The translations under genes were made by a program, and so were the position numbers. A DNA stretch of 64,000 bases, taken from the NCBI GenBank assembly GCA_902479065.1, contig CABSNM010000007.1, positions 20,976-84,975 of the forward strand. The letters run 5' to 3'. This document shows, piece after piece, positions 47,312 through 56,492 of this stretch. A model generated the notes under the pieces. The model made no database searches, was not told the origin of the DNA, and worked only from the letters and a program-made list of their open reading frames with translations. Position 1 is the stretch's first letter. Each line of letters begins with the position of its first letter. The DNA is from an uncultured Collinsella sp. (lineage in GTDB: Bacteria; Actinomycetota; Coriobacteriia; Coriobacteriales; Coriobacteriaceae).

Positions 47312-50300
47312 ATGGCGAACACCCAGAACTATATTAACCACCTGCTGCAGAACACCGGCATTACGCCGGCATGCAGCGAAGAAGAGCGCTTGGCGGCCGA
47401 GGATATCGCTCAGATCTTCCGCAACCACGGCTTTGATCCCGAGGTTCAGGAGTTCAATGCCCCGGCGCCCAGTAGGTTGGCATTTGCCGTTACCGGTATT
47501 CTTGCGTTTGCCGGTGCCCTGCTGATGGGTATCGGTGGCGGTATCGGCTTGGTCGGCACCTTGCTGACCATTGTCGGCGCCGTTCTTTACGTGCTCGAAC
47601 GCACAGGGCACCCCGTGGTTTCGCGCCTGGGCAAGACGGGCGTGAGCCAAAATGTCATCGCCTACCACAAGGCCTCGGGCCCGCTCGCGTCTCCGCGTAA
47701 CCGCCCGGTGGTCGTTGTCGCACACTACGACTCTCCCCGTGCTGAGCTGCTCGCCCGCGAGCCCTATGCTTCGTATCGTGCGCTCATCGCCAAGCTGTTG
47801 CCTGTTGCCACGGTTGCCCCTGCTGCCGTTGCCATCCTGCGCATCCTGCCGCTCCCCGGCGCGCTCAAGGTTCTGCTGTGGATTGTCGCGATCCTCGCTT
47901 CCCTCGTTGCACTTGCCAACGCGGCAAACATTATCTCTAACCGCCACATTCTTCCCTATACGTCCGGCGCGGTGTGCAACAAATCTTCTGTCGCCGCTAT
48001 GCTCGGCGTTATGGACAACGTTGCTCCCTTCCAGGGTGACAACGAGTTTCCCGACGATGCTCCGTTCGATACCTATTTCGGGGAGCAGAAGCGTCGTGCC
48101 GAGGAAATGGCGCGCGCAGCGGCGGAGTATGCCGCGGCCCAGCAGCAAAACGACTACGGCAACACCATCGAGTATGAAGAGCCTACCTACGCCGAGGACG
48201 AGTTCGGTCAGCCGATTGCTCCCGACGCTCAGGCCGAGCCCGAACAGGATGAGGCTTTCGACGAGCAGATCGAGGGCTTTGAGGGTGCGTCTGCCGACGA
48301 GACGCTGATTGGCGTCATCGTGCCCGAGGATCAGAATCAGGCTGTCCAGGCCGAAGAGTTCAATGACGGGGTTCCCGCTGCCGAGCCGGCGGAGGAGCCT
48401 GCCGAGCCCGAGCCCAAGCTCTATCGCAACGCCGCCGGCAACATCCGCTTTGGTTCGGATGCCATCCGTGCGCTCGGAATGCTTCCCGAGTCCTGCACGC
48501 TCGATTACGAGGAGGGCGAGGAGCCGACGTTTGAGCCCGAGCCTGCGCCCGTTGTCACTGCGGATGATGGGTCTGCCGCGGTTACCGCTGCCGTTGCCGA
48601 GCCCGAGGCAGTGTCCGCGTTCGATCCCGCGGCAGGACTGGACATTTTGGCTCCCGCCGCGCCGGCGCAAGACGTTGCGGACGAGTCTGACGACGATTAC
48701 GTTGAACAGCCGAGGCGCGTGTCTTACGAGAGCGATACTGATTTCTCGGCCGAGATTCCCGCGGCAACGCCCCATGCCGATATTGCATCCGCGTTCTCTT
48801 CGATTGGCGCCAGCGCTTCCAACTTATTTAAGGGTGCGCTTGCAAAGGGCAAGAAATTTGTCGACGATTTCGAGGAGAAGCGCGCTGCCGCACGCGAGGC
48901 TGCCGAGCAGGAGGCTATCGCTCAGCAGCAGGCAGCCGAGGCGGCACGTGAGCTCGCGGCGCAAGAGTTCGAGCAGAACGAGGCTATGCAGTCCGCGCCC
49001 GTCGAAGCCGCCGAAGCTACAACGTCCTTTGAGTCCCAGCAACCGGCGTCCGCGGATGTTGTTGAAGCGACGACGTCTTTCGAGGCTCAGCAGCACGTCG
49101 ATAGCACCATGTCGTTTGATGCCGCGCAGTTCGATTCCACGATAACGTTTGAAAAACAGGGCACCGCGATTGCCGAGCCCCTTCCTGTTTCCGATGAGCA
49201 GGGCGACGCGGCAGACGATGACGAGCCTGTTGATGCTGCCGAAATCCAAGATGCCGCCGAGGACGAGCCCGTCGAGGCCAACTCTGACGAAGAGCAATAC
49301 GCGGCAGCCGAGCAAGATGATTCGACCGAGGTCGAGCAGGAGGAAGTGCCTGCGGTTTCCGAGACTCCCGAGACGGATGAGTCGAGGCCTTATTCCACGC
49401 AGATTTTCACCATGCCGACCCCGAGTGGTTCCGGTGCCACGGTTGCCAATGTCGCTCCCACCCAGGACGAAACGGTCGATTCCCTTATGGCCCAGATTTC
49501 CTCCCAGGCATCGCCGCGCCCGCAGATGAATGTTCCCGATCCGGCGTCGGCACCGTCGCCTGCACCTTCCTCGTCTCCGCTGGCTTCGGTCCCCGATCCG
49601 TCGCTGCCGTCTATGAAGCAGGCAAACGTTGCGTCTCGCACGTCGCTGTTCGACCTTCCCGATCCCTCCGCACAGGTCAACGACCCCTTTGCTACCGCCC
49701 AAGGCCCCGAACCCACATCGGCACCCGTTGCGCCTCCTATGCCCGTTGCGTCGGGCGCACAGCCGATCGAGACCATTTCGGCTCCCGCCCCGGCGGCACC
49801 CAAGTCTCGTAAGCGCGGCCTGGGTGGTCTGTTCGGCCGTAAAAAGAAAAACGAGCAGGACAGCATGAGTGACTGGCTGGGCGTCGAAGACGATTACGAT
49901 GCCAAGAAGTCCGGTCGCGGTATCGGTTCGTGGGATAACTTCGAGGACGATAACGATGGCTGGAAGGGTGGCGCTACGTCTTCCGATGGCGCTTCTTCCG
50001 AAGATATGCTCTCGGCTGTCGCCTCTATGGGCGATGATGAGCTGCTCGGTCACGATATCTGGTTTGTGGCAACGGGCGCCTCGGATTGTGATGGCGCTGG
50101 CATGAAGGCCTTCTTGGCTTCGCATCGCGATAAGCTCCGCGGCGTATTCTTTATCAATCTTGAATCCGTCGGCGCCGGTAGGCTTTCGGTGGTGACGGTC
50201 GAGGGCGAACAACAACTGCTCAAGGGCGATCGCCGCATCATGAACCTGGTCAGCAAGGTCTGCAAGTCGTTCCATGTCGATTGTGGCGCGCTCGAGATGC

Positions 50301-50482
50301 CCTATGCCAAGACCGATGCCTATGCCGCGCTCGAGGCGAGCCGCCGAGCCCTTACCATCGCCGGCGTGGACGGCACGCGTCTGGCTTGCGCTCGTACCGA
50401 GGACGACCTGCCCCACAATGTCAACCCGACGAACATTGCTACGGTATCCGAGGTCGTGACCGAGGTTATCCGCCGTTCGTAG
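47312..50482 (+). CDS. Large membrane protein with a split, degenerate M28-like peptidase fold
   Basis: 1,056 residues; start at 47312 set by GGAG. N-terminal M28-like segment (1-55), two helices (about 55-95), peptidase strand with the metal motif VVVVAHYDSP (His138, Asp140), two more helices (about 157-205), then GAVCNKSSVAAML (219-231) where M28 enzymes have GAxDNASG. A huge acidic, low-complexity insert (about 240-908) follows, with repeats such as TTSFESQQ/TTSFEAQQ and a basic patch KSRKRGLGGLFGRKKK near its end. The C-terminal ~148 residues resume M28-like sequence (GVFFINLESVGAG, DDLPHNVNPTNI). The usual bridging Asp (Cys here) and the catalytic Glu pair (Ser-Asp) appear replaced. It may be a pseudopeptidase. 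Function unknown; M28 call is pattern-based. Confidence 0.75.
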   Translation: MANTQNYINHLLQNTGITPACSEEERLAAEDIAQIFRNHGFDPEVQEFNAPAPSRLAFAVTGILAFAGALLMGIGGGIGLVGTLLTIVGAVLYVLERTGHPVVSRLGKTGVSQNVIAYHKASGPLASPRNRPVVVVAHYDSPRAELLAREPYASYRALIAKLLPVATVAPAAVAILRILPLPGALKVLLWIVAILASLVALANAANIISNRHILPYTSGAVCNKSSVAAMLGVMDNVAPFQGDNEFPDDAPFDTYFGEQKRRAEEMARAAAEYAAAQQQNDYGNTIEYEEPTYAEDEFGQPIAPDAQAEPEQDEAFDEQIEGFEGASADETLIGVIVPEDQNQAVQAEEFNDGVPAAEPAEEPAEPEPKLYRNAAGNIRFGSDAIRALGMLPESCTLDYEEGEEPTFEPEPAPVVTADDGSAAVTAAVAEPEAVSAFDPAAGLDILAPAAPAQDVADESDDDYVEQPRRVSYESDTDFSAEIPAATPHADIASAFSSIGASASNLFKGALAKGKKFVDDFEEKRAAAREAAEQEAIAQQQAAEAARELAAQEFEQNEAMQSAPVEAAEATTSFESQQPASADVVEATTSFEAQQHVDSTMSFDAAQFDSTITFEKQGTAIAEPLPVSDEQGDAADDDEPVDAAEIQDAAEDEPVEANSDEEQYAAAEQDDSTEVEQEEVPAVSETPETDESRPYSTQIFTMPTPSGSGATVANVAPTQDETVDSLMAQISSQASPRPQMNVPDPASAPSPAPSSSPLASVPDPSLPSMKQANVASRTSLFDLPDPSAQVNDPFATAQGPEPTSAPVAPPMPVASGAQPIETISAPAPAAPKSRKRGLGGLFGRKKKNEQDSMSDWLGVEDDYDAKKSGRGIGSWDNFEDDNDGWKGGATSSDGASSEDMLSAVASMGDDELLGHDIWFVATGASDCDGAGMKAFLASHRDKLRGVFFINLESVGAGRLSVVTVEGEQQLLKGDRRIMNLVSKVCKSFHVDCGALEMPYAKTDAYAALEASRRALTIAGVDGTRLACARTEDDLPHNVNPTNIATVSEVVTEVIRRS

Positions 50483-50503
50483 ACGGAGCTCTAAGGAGTC
50501 AAC

Positions 50504-50722
50504 GTGTTTTCGTATATTAAGCGCCATTGGCCTGTCTACGTGATTTTGACCTTGATTGCCATTGCGTTAGGATTTGGGGCTGCCTACATCGTGGGCGCAA
50601 AGGGCTCGACCCCCGCCTCCGCAATCAGCGAAGAGGTGGAGCAAGAACAGAGTACGGGTGCTGATGGGATTCCTGAGTCCGAGCAAGCAATCGTTGATGG
50701 TGGATCTTCGTCTGCAGAGTAG
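50504..50722 (+). CDS. Small single-pass membrane protein
   Basis: 72 residues: short basic N-terminus (MFSYIKRHW), one membrane helix (about 10-31) and a Glu/Ser-rich outside tail (about 33-72). GTG start with AAGGAG five bases upstream. No family recognised. It follows the split peptidase gene by 21 bases and is followed by a terminator, so they are probably one operon. Confidence 0.7.
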   Translation: MFSYIKRHWPVYVILTLIAIALGFGAAYIVGAKGSTPASAISEEVEQEQSTGADGIPESEQAIVDGGSSSAE

Positions 50723-50744
50723 ATACGGCGATTTACATGATTGA

Positions 50745-50782
50745 AAGCGGGTGAGCCGGGGGACTGGCTCGCCCGCTTTTTG
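50745..50782. terminator. Terminator after the small membrane protein
   Basis: AAGCGGGTGAGCC-GGGGGACT-GGCTCGCCCGCTTTTT; serves the plus-strand operon and, as a weaker structure, the convergent adhesin gene. Confidence 0.85.
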
Positions 50783-50788
50783 ATCGCG

Positions 50789-53700
50789 CTAGCGCTTCTT
50801 TGGGATCGACCTAAGGCGAGCGAACCATAGGGCTGCGGCACCCGAGGTCAGGAACGCGGTGATGCAAGCGGCGATGGGAACTGCTCCTGTTGCCGGTAGG
50901 TCCTGCGGTAGGGTACAGCGTTGAATGACACAGTCCTCGTCATGTGACTCAAGTTTATCGCCGCCGCCGTTGCGGCAAAGATCGACGCGTGCGCTGTTGG
51001 TGAGTGCAGTTTGGGGCGTATAAGCCGACGTTGCCTGCATGTGCACGACTGCGGCCCGAGCGTCTGTGCCAAGGATTGCTTTGGCATCGTCAAGGTCGTC
51101 GTGCTCATCTTTGAGATCATCGCGGGTCCAAGAATCCGCATCGCTTCTAGTCGTAAAGTCGGCGGCTACCGCACCGTATTCAATTCGAATGCCCGTTACG
51201 ACGGTATTGGGTGTAAGGTCGAGCTCTTCCGCCTCGAGTGTGGTGGATTCCGTGGTCGAGACATCCGCCTTCCAGAGGCGCCAGCCGTCGTAATCGACGA
51301 GGCGACAGTCCTCACCAAGGCTCTCTTTTACTTCGTCGGACTCAAGCCAAGGATTTTCGTGCCCATCGTCAAGTGTCGCGTTTGCCGGCTCACCGACGTC
51401 TGTCGAGTCCAACGGCGTCGTGCGATACCATACGTTGCACAGACCGTTGAGGTCGCCGATGGCGACGGGGGTTTCGATTGAGATGAATCTCGCTGTGCCG
51501 TCTTTGGCGCACTCAAGATCATCGGTAATCGTAAACTCATCAACCCAAGTAGCGGAATCGTTTCGAGCATCGATGGTATAGGAGAAAAGCCCATCACTAT
51601 TGGTTTGCGTCGTGGCGCGGTTTTTACCATCGCCGTTAGCCAACAGGCCCTTTTCGATAGGTTGGACAAGTTCCTGACGCTTGTCGACCTGTCCCTTGAT
51701 CTCGATGGGCGCATCCTTCATCGCGACGGTTTGGACTTCTCCCGTATCCTTTATTTCAAACGTTATTTCCTCGGCAAGGTCATAGGTCCGCGGAGACATC
51801 ATTTCGCGCAACGAGTAGGTGCCGGGTGCAAGATGTTCGACGCGGTGTGGCTTGTCGGATGAGGTCCAGGAGTCTATTTCGGTTTTATCGGGACCATATA
51901 AGGTGAGTTGTGCGCCTTCCACTTCCTGCTCACCGCTTGCATCGACCTTGGAGATATCAACCTTGGTGTAATCGTCGGATACGTTAAGCCGTGCTTCTAC
52001 AACGGGTGTTTTCTGGTCGGCATAAGTAAGGTCGACAATATGGGTTGTCCGATCGAGCAAGAAGCCTGCCGGCGCTTGAGTCTCGACAACCTCGTAGCGT
52101 GCGGTGCCAAGTCCCAGCGGGAGGTTGTCCGCGCGTGCTTCTCCAGTTTCATCCGTCGTGACGGTCGCGACAGTCTCACCGTCGAGCGCGGCAATACTAC
52201 CGTCGGGGCGCACGATATCACCCGAGGCACGGATCTCAAAGACGGCGCCCGCGAGGCTGCTGCCGTCTATGGCATCGGTTTTAACGATCCTGATGTTTCC
52301 GGTCGCGGCGTGGTCATAATACGAGGCGACTGCAACGGGCGTTAGGTTCATGTCGGCGGGTATGTTTACCTCGATCTCTTCGCCGACAAGATAGGGCTCT
52401 TTGGCCGAGGTTTCGCGTACATAATAGGTGCCCGGCACGAGCGATTCGGGCAGTGTGACGGTCCCGGTCGCGTCAGTCGTAAAGGTGTCCATTACGTCAT
52501 GTGCTGGATACCAGCAAGTTTGTGAGACAGGTTCGTGATTGCTGTCGAGGAGTTGGAAGGTGAATCCGGCTAGGGGAACAGAAGCGCCTGTTTGGGCATC
52601 GCGTTTTACAATCTGGAGATGCGTCGACAGAGCGTGGTTGTCCACGATATATTGAAGCTCGGCGCCGTCGGAAATCTGATTGGCCCCGACGGTCCATTCC
52701 CCTGCACGTTTAAAACCCTCGGGGACGGTTTCCGGAACCTCGCGAACCGTGTAGCCGGCACGGTCGTATGGGACGGCTCCGTGGACACCGGCGGGTCGCT
52801 TGCCTGTGCCGAACCATGCTTCGGGCTGATCTTTGGTGGAGGCAAAGCCATAGATGTTTGTGGTCAGTGTGCCAACAACCTGCTGAGAGCTGTTGCTGAC
52901 AACCTCAAAGACAACACCACCCGCCGGCTGCTCCAGGCCGGATTGGTCGCTATTGCCGTAATCCTTAAATTTGGAAATCTCAAGGTTAAACGCAATGGGG
53001 ATATCGGAAACGCGAGATTCGATCTCGACCACGCCTGAATCGCCGAGCTGGTCGGCTCCAACGGTATAGGTCCAGCTGTCGTTGGATGGCAGGTAGCCCT
53101 CGGGGGCTTTTGATTCGTAGATGGTAAAGGTTCCTAAGGGGACATCGGCGAGGGTGGCCCGACCGCTTTCGTCGGTCGTGAGGATTTGCGCCCATCCAGG
53201 GGTTGATTGCGACACACACGTGAACTCTGCTCCTGCGAGTGAAGAGCCTACCTGGGGGCCGGCATTCGTCGCGGTATCGAGTTTTACGATACGCAGGTTG
53301 ATGGTGCCGGGTTGTTCATCAATGGCGACCCGCCCGCCGTCATTCCCCGTGGTAAAGGCGATGCGATCGTGGCGGGGGACATAGCCGGCCGGCGCCTTCG
53401 TTTCAACTAGGTAGTATGCTGTGTTGGGCAGAAGTGTTGCTTGCGCCCGACCGTTGCTGTCCATCTGGATGGTGCCAACACGTGCGTCGCTGGCGCTCTC
53501 AAAAACATCGAATGTTGCCCCGGCAAACTGATAAGTATTGTTTCCGCTGGTAATGGCAGCGTTTGCAGACTGCTTTTGGAAGGAAACAGAGACCGCCGGC
53601 AGTACATAGAGCATGTCCTGACGTTTGCTGCCGCCCGATACGGCTCCTAGATAGCGCCGCGCGCGGTGCGGAGCGGCTTTGATGCTTCCTGATTTTGCGC

Positions 53701-54220
53701 TGTCGTGGAGCCACCGCGCCGCCGCCACGACTTCATCGTCGGCGGTAAAGTGCCCGCTCTTGGTTTTGCCCTGAGCGGTCGTGTAAGAGTAGGTACCGTC
53801 GACATGGGTAGTGCCGTTGAGCATCCATACGGCAAGCTGGGTTGCGGCGCGGGCACGATCGGGTGAAAGATGGTAACCGCCAAACGACGTGGCGGTAGGA
53901 TATCCGTGACAAACGATTGCCGCGAACTCGTCGTCGAGCCACACCCAGCCTTGATCAAAGTTGAGCCATGGGCCGCCCGGCTTGGTGGGGCCGGGGCGCT
54001 CCTGGTTCATGCAGTAGGCAATCGAGGCGTCTTGAGCTTCATACTTGCCGATGAGGAAGGGCCCACAATCATCGCTAATAGTGCGGAAGCCGAGCTGGTC
54101 GTAGCCATCGACGGCAAATGCGGCTCCCGGTGCCAGGCAGCCGAAAAGCAGGAAGAGGAGCAGGAGCAGCGGACCTGTTGCGATTGCGCTGTGGACAGAG
54201 TGCGTGGGTGCGTTGGACAT
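50789..54220 (-). CDS. LPATG-anchored thioester-domain adhesin with SpaA/Cna-B repeats
   Basis: A 1,143-residue surface protein. Signal peptide about 1-36 (long hydrophobic core ending AAFA). N-terminal thioester domain with YCMNQ (Cys70) and ATQLAVW (Gln128), the Cys and Gln that form the internal thioester used for covalent host attachment in the TED family. Then a series of SpaA/Cna-B prealbumin-like repeats, each ending in an E-box such as LVETKAPAGY, IYESKAPEGY, VVETQAPAGF or LREMMSPRTY; Lys-Asn isopeptide bonds are expected in intact repeats. The C-terminal sorting signal LPATG (1108-1112) is followed by a hydrophobic helix and PKKR. AAGGAG precedes the ATG. Single gene; a class B sortase begins at the left window edge but may not be its partner. 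Confidence 0.88.
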   Translation of the reverse strand: MSNAPTHSVHSAIATGPLLLLLFLLFGCLAPGAAFAVDGYDQLGFRTISDDCGPFLIGKYEAQDASIAYCMNQERPGPTKPGGPWLNFDQGWVWLDDEFAAIVCHGYPTATSFGGYHLSPDRARAATQLAVWMLNGTTHVDGTYSYTTAQGKTKSGHFTADDEVVAAARWLHDSAKSGSIKAAPHRARRYLGAVSGGSKRQDMLYVLPAVSVSFQKQSANAAITSGNNTYQFAGATFDVFESASDARVGTIQMDSNGRAQATLLPNTAYYLVETKAPAGYVPRHDRIAFTTGNDGGRVAIDEQPGTINLRIVKLDTATNAGPQVGSSLAGAEFTCVSQSTPGWAQILTTDESGRATLADVPLGTFTIYESKAPEGYLPSNDSWTYTVGADQLGDSGVVEIESRVSDIPIAFNLEISKFKDYGNSDQSGLEQPAGGVVFEVVSNSSQQVVGTLTTNIYGFASTKDQPEAWFGTGKRPAGVHGAVPYDRAGYTVREVPETVPEGFKRAGEWTVGANQISDGAELQYIVDNHALSTHLQIVKRDAQTGASVPLAGFTFQLLDSNHEPVSQTCWYPAHDVMDTFTTDATGTVTLPESLVPGTYYVRETSAKEPYLVGEEIEVNIPADMNLTPVAVASYYDHAATGNIRIVKTDAIDGSSLAGAVFEIRASGDIVRPDGSIAALDGETVATVTTDETGEARADNLPLGLGTARYEVVETQAPAGFLLDRTTHIVDLTYADQKTPVVEARLNVSDDYTKVDISKVDASGEQEVEGAQLTLYGPDKTEIDSWTSSDKPHRVEHLAPGTYSLREMMSPRTYDLAEEITFEIKDTGEVQTVAMKDAPIEIKGQVDKRQELVQPIEKGLLANGDGKNRATTQTNSDGLFSYTIDARNDSATWVDEFTITDDLECAKDGTARFISIETPVAIGDLNGLCNVWYRTTPLDSTDVGEPANATLDDGHENPWLESDEVKESLGEDCRLVDYDGWRLWKADVSTTESTTLEAEELDLTPNTVVTGIRIEYGAVAADFTTRSDADSWTRDDLKDEHDDLDDAKAILGTDARAAVVHMQATSAYTPQTALTNSARVDLCRNGGGDKLESHDEDCVIQRCTLPQDLPATGAVPIAACITAFLTSGAAALWFARLRSIPKKR

Positions 54221-54474
54221 GGCTGCTCCTTATCCCTCGTGCGCCGCACGGGGAGGCTGCGACGCGTAGGATGAGGCTACCCCCGAGGTTCATGCGGGTA
54301 AGTACCGGAGCCTGACCAAAAGCTTGCCCAATTCCTGACAAATTGAGCTCAAATACAACAATCAAGCAAAAGCGCAGGTAGAAGATAAGGAGAACAGGAG
54401 GTCAAAGGTCCTCATCTCCACAATTGACGCGATTTTCAAACGAATCTCCATAGCTAAAACAAGCATCGCCACCC
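54221..54474. other. Non-coding spacer upstream of the adhesin and tRNA-Gly
   Basis: About 250 bases without a supportable gene. I see a small hairpin (AGGAGG...CCTCAT, about 54400) and the adhesin's own AAGGAG leader, but cannot place the adhesin promoter with confidence. Confidence 0.5.
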
Positions 54475-54504
54475 TTGTATCGAACAAGACAACCGCGTTA
54501 TACT
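54475..54504 (+). promoter_or_regulatory. Promoter of tRNA-Gly
   Basis: TTGTAT (54475-54480), 18-base spacer, TATACT (54499-54504), 13 bases before the tRNA. Confidence 0.6.
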
Positions 54505-54517
54505 ATCCCCCACATAT

Positions 54518-54592
54518 GCGGGCATCGCCAAGTGGTAAGGCATCAGCTTCCCAAGCTGACACTCGCGGGTTCGAGTCCCGTTGCCCGCTCCA
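54518..54592 (+). tRNA. tRNA-Gly (anticodon CCC)
   Basis: Acceptor GCGGGCA/TGCCCGC, anticodon loop TTCCCAA, T-arm CGGGTTCGAGTCCCG, discriminator T and encoded CCA. Confidence 0.95.
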
Positions 54593-54603
54593 GCTAGAAG
54601 CAC

Positions 54604-54636
54604 AAGCACGGCACCATTACGGTGCCGTGCTTTTTT
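54604..54636 (+). terminator. Terminator after tRNA-Gly
   Basis: AGCACGGCACC-ATTAC-GGTGCCGTGCT stem followed by TTTTTT. Confidence 0.95.
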
Positions 54637-54647
54637 CAATAAAGCGC

Positions 54648-54784
54648 CGGGACTCGAACCCGACAGGGTGCGAGCGTAAAGCAAACGCGAAGCGTTTGTA
54701 GCGAGCAGGCGAAGGCGCCGACAGGCGCCTGAAGCCGGTGCGGATTTGCGAAGCAAATACGCGGATGTCCCGTTGCCCGCTCCA
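54648..54784. repeat. tRNA-associated three-hairpin element (Gly locus)
   Basis: Starts with an exact inverted copy of the tRNA-Gly T-arm (54648-54662), then GCGAGCGTAAAGC and three hairpins: HP1 54682-54698 (CAAACGC, GAA loop), HP2 54713-54730 (AGGCGCC, GACA loop), HP3 54744-54758 (ATTTGC, GAA loop). It ends with an exact 18-nt direct copy of the tRNA 3' end including CCA (54767-54784). Same layout as at tRNA-Ser and tRNA-Lys. Confidence 0.85.
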
Positions 54785-54857
54785 TCGAGTGCGGGAGACA
54801 TGGGGACGGCCAATTCAACAAAGTCTTCCCCCGCGGCTTCGTGAGGCTGAGGGGCTC

Positions 54858-54915
54858 GCCTGAAGCCGGTGCGGATTTGCGAAGCAAATGCGCAGATGTC
54901 CCGTTGCTCGCTCCA
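54858..54915 (+). repeat. Second tandem copy of the Gly-element 3' part
   Basis: 58 bases matching 54727-54784 at 55 positions by my count, including the ATTTGC/GCAAAT hairpin and the tRNA-Gly 3' end (with one base change in the CCCGC). The 73 bases between the copies are unrelated spacer. Confidence 0.8.
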
Positions 54916-55017
54916 ATTCCAAAATGTTAGGTTAATGCCTGCTGCCCATACTTGCACCTGCGCACGGTACAATGGATGGGTTACGACCAACGTGCCAATA
55001 ACCAAAAAGGAGCCGCT

Positions 55018-56364
55018 ATGATCGATCGCTATACCCGCCCGGAGATGGGACACATTTTCTCCCTCGAGAACAAGTACGCCATTTGGCAGGAGATCGAGGT
55101 CTTGGCCTGCGAGGCCCAGGCGGAGCTCGGCAAGATCGGTATTTCCAAAGACGAGGCCCAGTGGATCCGCGACCATGCCAACTTTGAGAAGGCGAAGGTC
55201 GATGAGATCGAGGAAGTCACGCGCCACGACGTCATTGCCTTCCTGACCAACATGAAGGAGTTCATCGATGCCGATGTTCCCGAGGGCGACCCCAAGCCCA
55301 GCCGCTGGGTTCACTATGGCATGACCAGCTCCGATCTGGGCGACACGGCCCTGTGCTACCAGCTCACCCAGGCCTGCGACCTGATCATCGAGGACGTCAA
55401 GAAGCTCGGCGAGATTTGCAAGCGTCGCGCCTTTGAGGAGCGCAACACGCTCTGTGCCGGCCGCACTCATGGCATCCACGCCGAGCCGATGACCTTCGGC
55501 ATGAAGTTTGGCTCTTGGGCCTGGGAGCTCAAGCGCGATCTGGATCGTCTTGAGGACGCCCGCAAGAATGTTGCCTTTGGTGCCATCTCGGGCGCTGTCG
55601 GCACCTACAGCTCCATCGAGCCGTTTGTCGAGGAATATGTCTGCGAGCACCTGGGCCTGGTTCACGACCCGCTGTCCACGCAGGTTATTAGCCGCGATCA
55701 TCACGCCTACCTCGCCGGCGTTCTCGCCACCACCGCGGCCACCTGTGAGCGCATCGCTACCGAGGTTCGCAATCTGCAGAAGACCGATACACTCGAGGCC
55801 GAGGAACCGTTCCGTAAGGGTCAAAAGGGCAGCTCCGCCATGCCGCACAAGCGCAACCCCATCACCATGGAGAAGGTCTGCGGCCTGTCGCGCGTCGTGA
55901 AGGCCAACGCGCAGGTTGCCTTCGATAACGTCGCCCTGTGGCACGAGCGTGACATTTCGCACTCCTCTGCCGAGCGCGTCGCCCAGGCCGACAGCTTCAT
56001 CGCCCTCGACCACATGTTCCAGTGCCTCATCCGCGTTATCGACGGCCTGCAGCTGTATCCCGCCCGCATGATGGCCAACCTCAATAAGACCCGCGGCCTC
56101 ATCTTCTCTTCCAAGGTACTGCTCGCCCTCGTCGACACGGGCATCACCCGCGAGGACGCGTACGCCATTGTGCAGGAGAACGCTATGGCAACCTGGCACG
56201 AGGTACAGGATTGTGTCTCCGGCCCCACCTTTAAGGAGCGTCTCGAGGCCGACCCGCGCTGCACCGTCAGTCAGGAGAAGCTCGACGAGATCTTTGATCC
56301 GTGGGACTTCCTCACCCGTATCGACACGGTCTTTGATCGTCTGGAGCAGCTGAGCTTCGAGTAG
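55018..56364 (+). CDS. purB: Adenylosuccinate lyase
   Basis: PurB removes fumarate from SAICAR and from adenylosuccinate. The 448-residue product has the fumarase/aspartase-superfamily signature KGSSAMPHKRNPI, the MTSSDLGDT segment, and the RTHGIHAEP block with the catalytic His. Start MIDRYTRPEM at 55018 follows AAGGAG; an in-frame upstream extension through the gap is rejected. The next genes are separated by a hairpin (56390-56431). Confidence 0.96.
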   Translation: MIDRYTRPEMGHIFSLENKYAIWQEIEVLACEAQAELGKIGISKDEAQWIRDHANFEKAKVDEIEEVTRHDVIAFLTNMKEFIDADVPEGDPKPSRWVHYGMTSSDLGDTALCYQLTQACDLIIEDVKKLGEICKRRAFEERNTLCAGRTHGIHAEPMTFGMKFGSWAWELKRDLDRLEDARKNVAFGAISGAVGTYSSIEPFVEEYVCEHLGLVHDPLSTQVISRDHHAYLAGVLATTAATCERIATEVRNLQKTDTLEAEEPFRKGQKGSSAMPHKRNPITMEKVCGLSRVVKANAQVAFDNVALWHERDISHSSAERVAQADSFIALDHMFQCLIRVIDGLQLYPARMMANLNKTRGLIFSSKVLLALVDTGITREDAYAIVQENAMATWHEVQDCVSGPTFKERLEADPRCTVSQEKLDEIFDPWDFLTRIDTVFDRLEQLSFE

Positions 56365-56386
56365 GTTCGGGCATAACGTTAGCTTT

Positions 56387-56431
56387 TTAGGGCGCTTTGC
56401 TGGTAATGTGTGTTGCCGGCAAAGCGCCTCG
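56387..56431 (+). terminator. Possible purB terminator hairpin
   Basis: GGGCGCTTTGC...GCAAAGCGCCTC stem with an 18-nt loop (TGGTAATGTGTGTTGCCG) and no clear T-run. Confidence 0.4.
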
Positions 56432-56459
56432 TTGCATTTAGGGAAAGACGGGGATAATA
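56432..56459 (+). promoter_or_regulatory. Candidate promoter for the TSCPD-lipoprotein pair
   Basis: TTGCAT (56432-56437) and GATAAT (56453-56458), 15 bases apart, somewhat short; 34 bases before the start codon. Confidence 0.4.
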
Positions 56460-56492
56460 GTCGTCTCGAATAACATTCTGAGAGGGGATCGC

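Noticed and set aside
48824..50527. Minus-strand frame of 567 codons over the split peptidase
   Set aside because: Arg/Gly/Leu-rich shadow; the plus-strand frame has recognisable domains and a good binding site.
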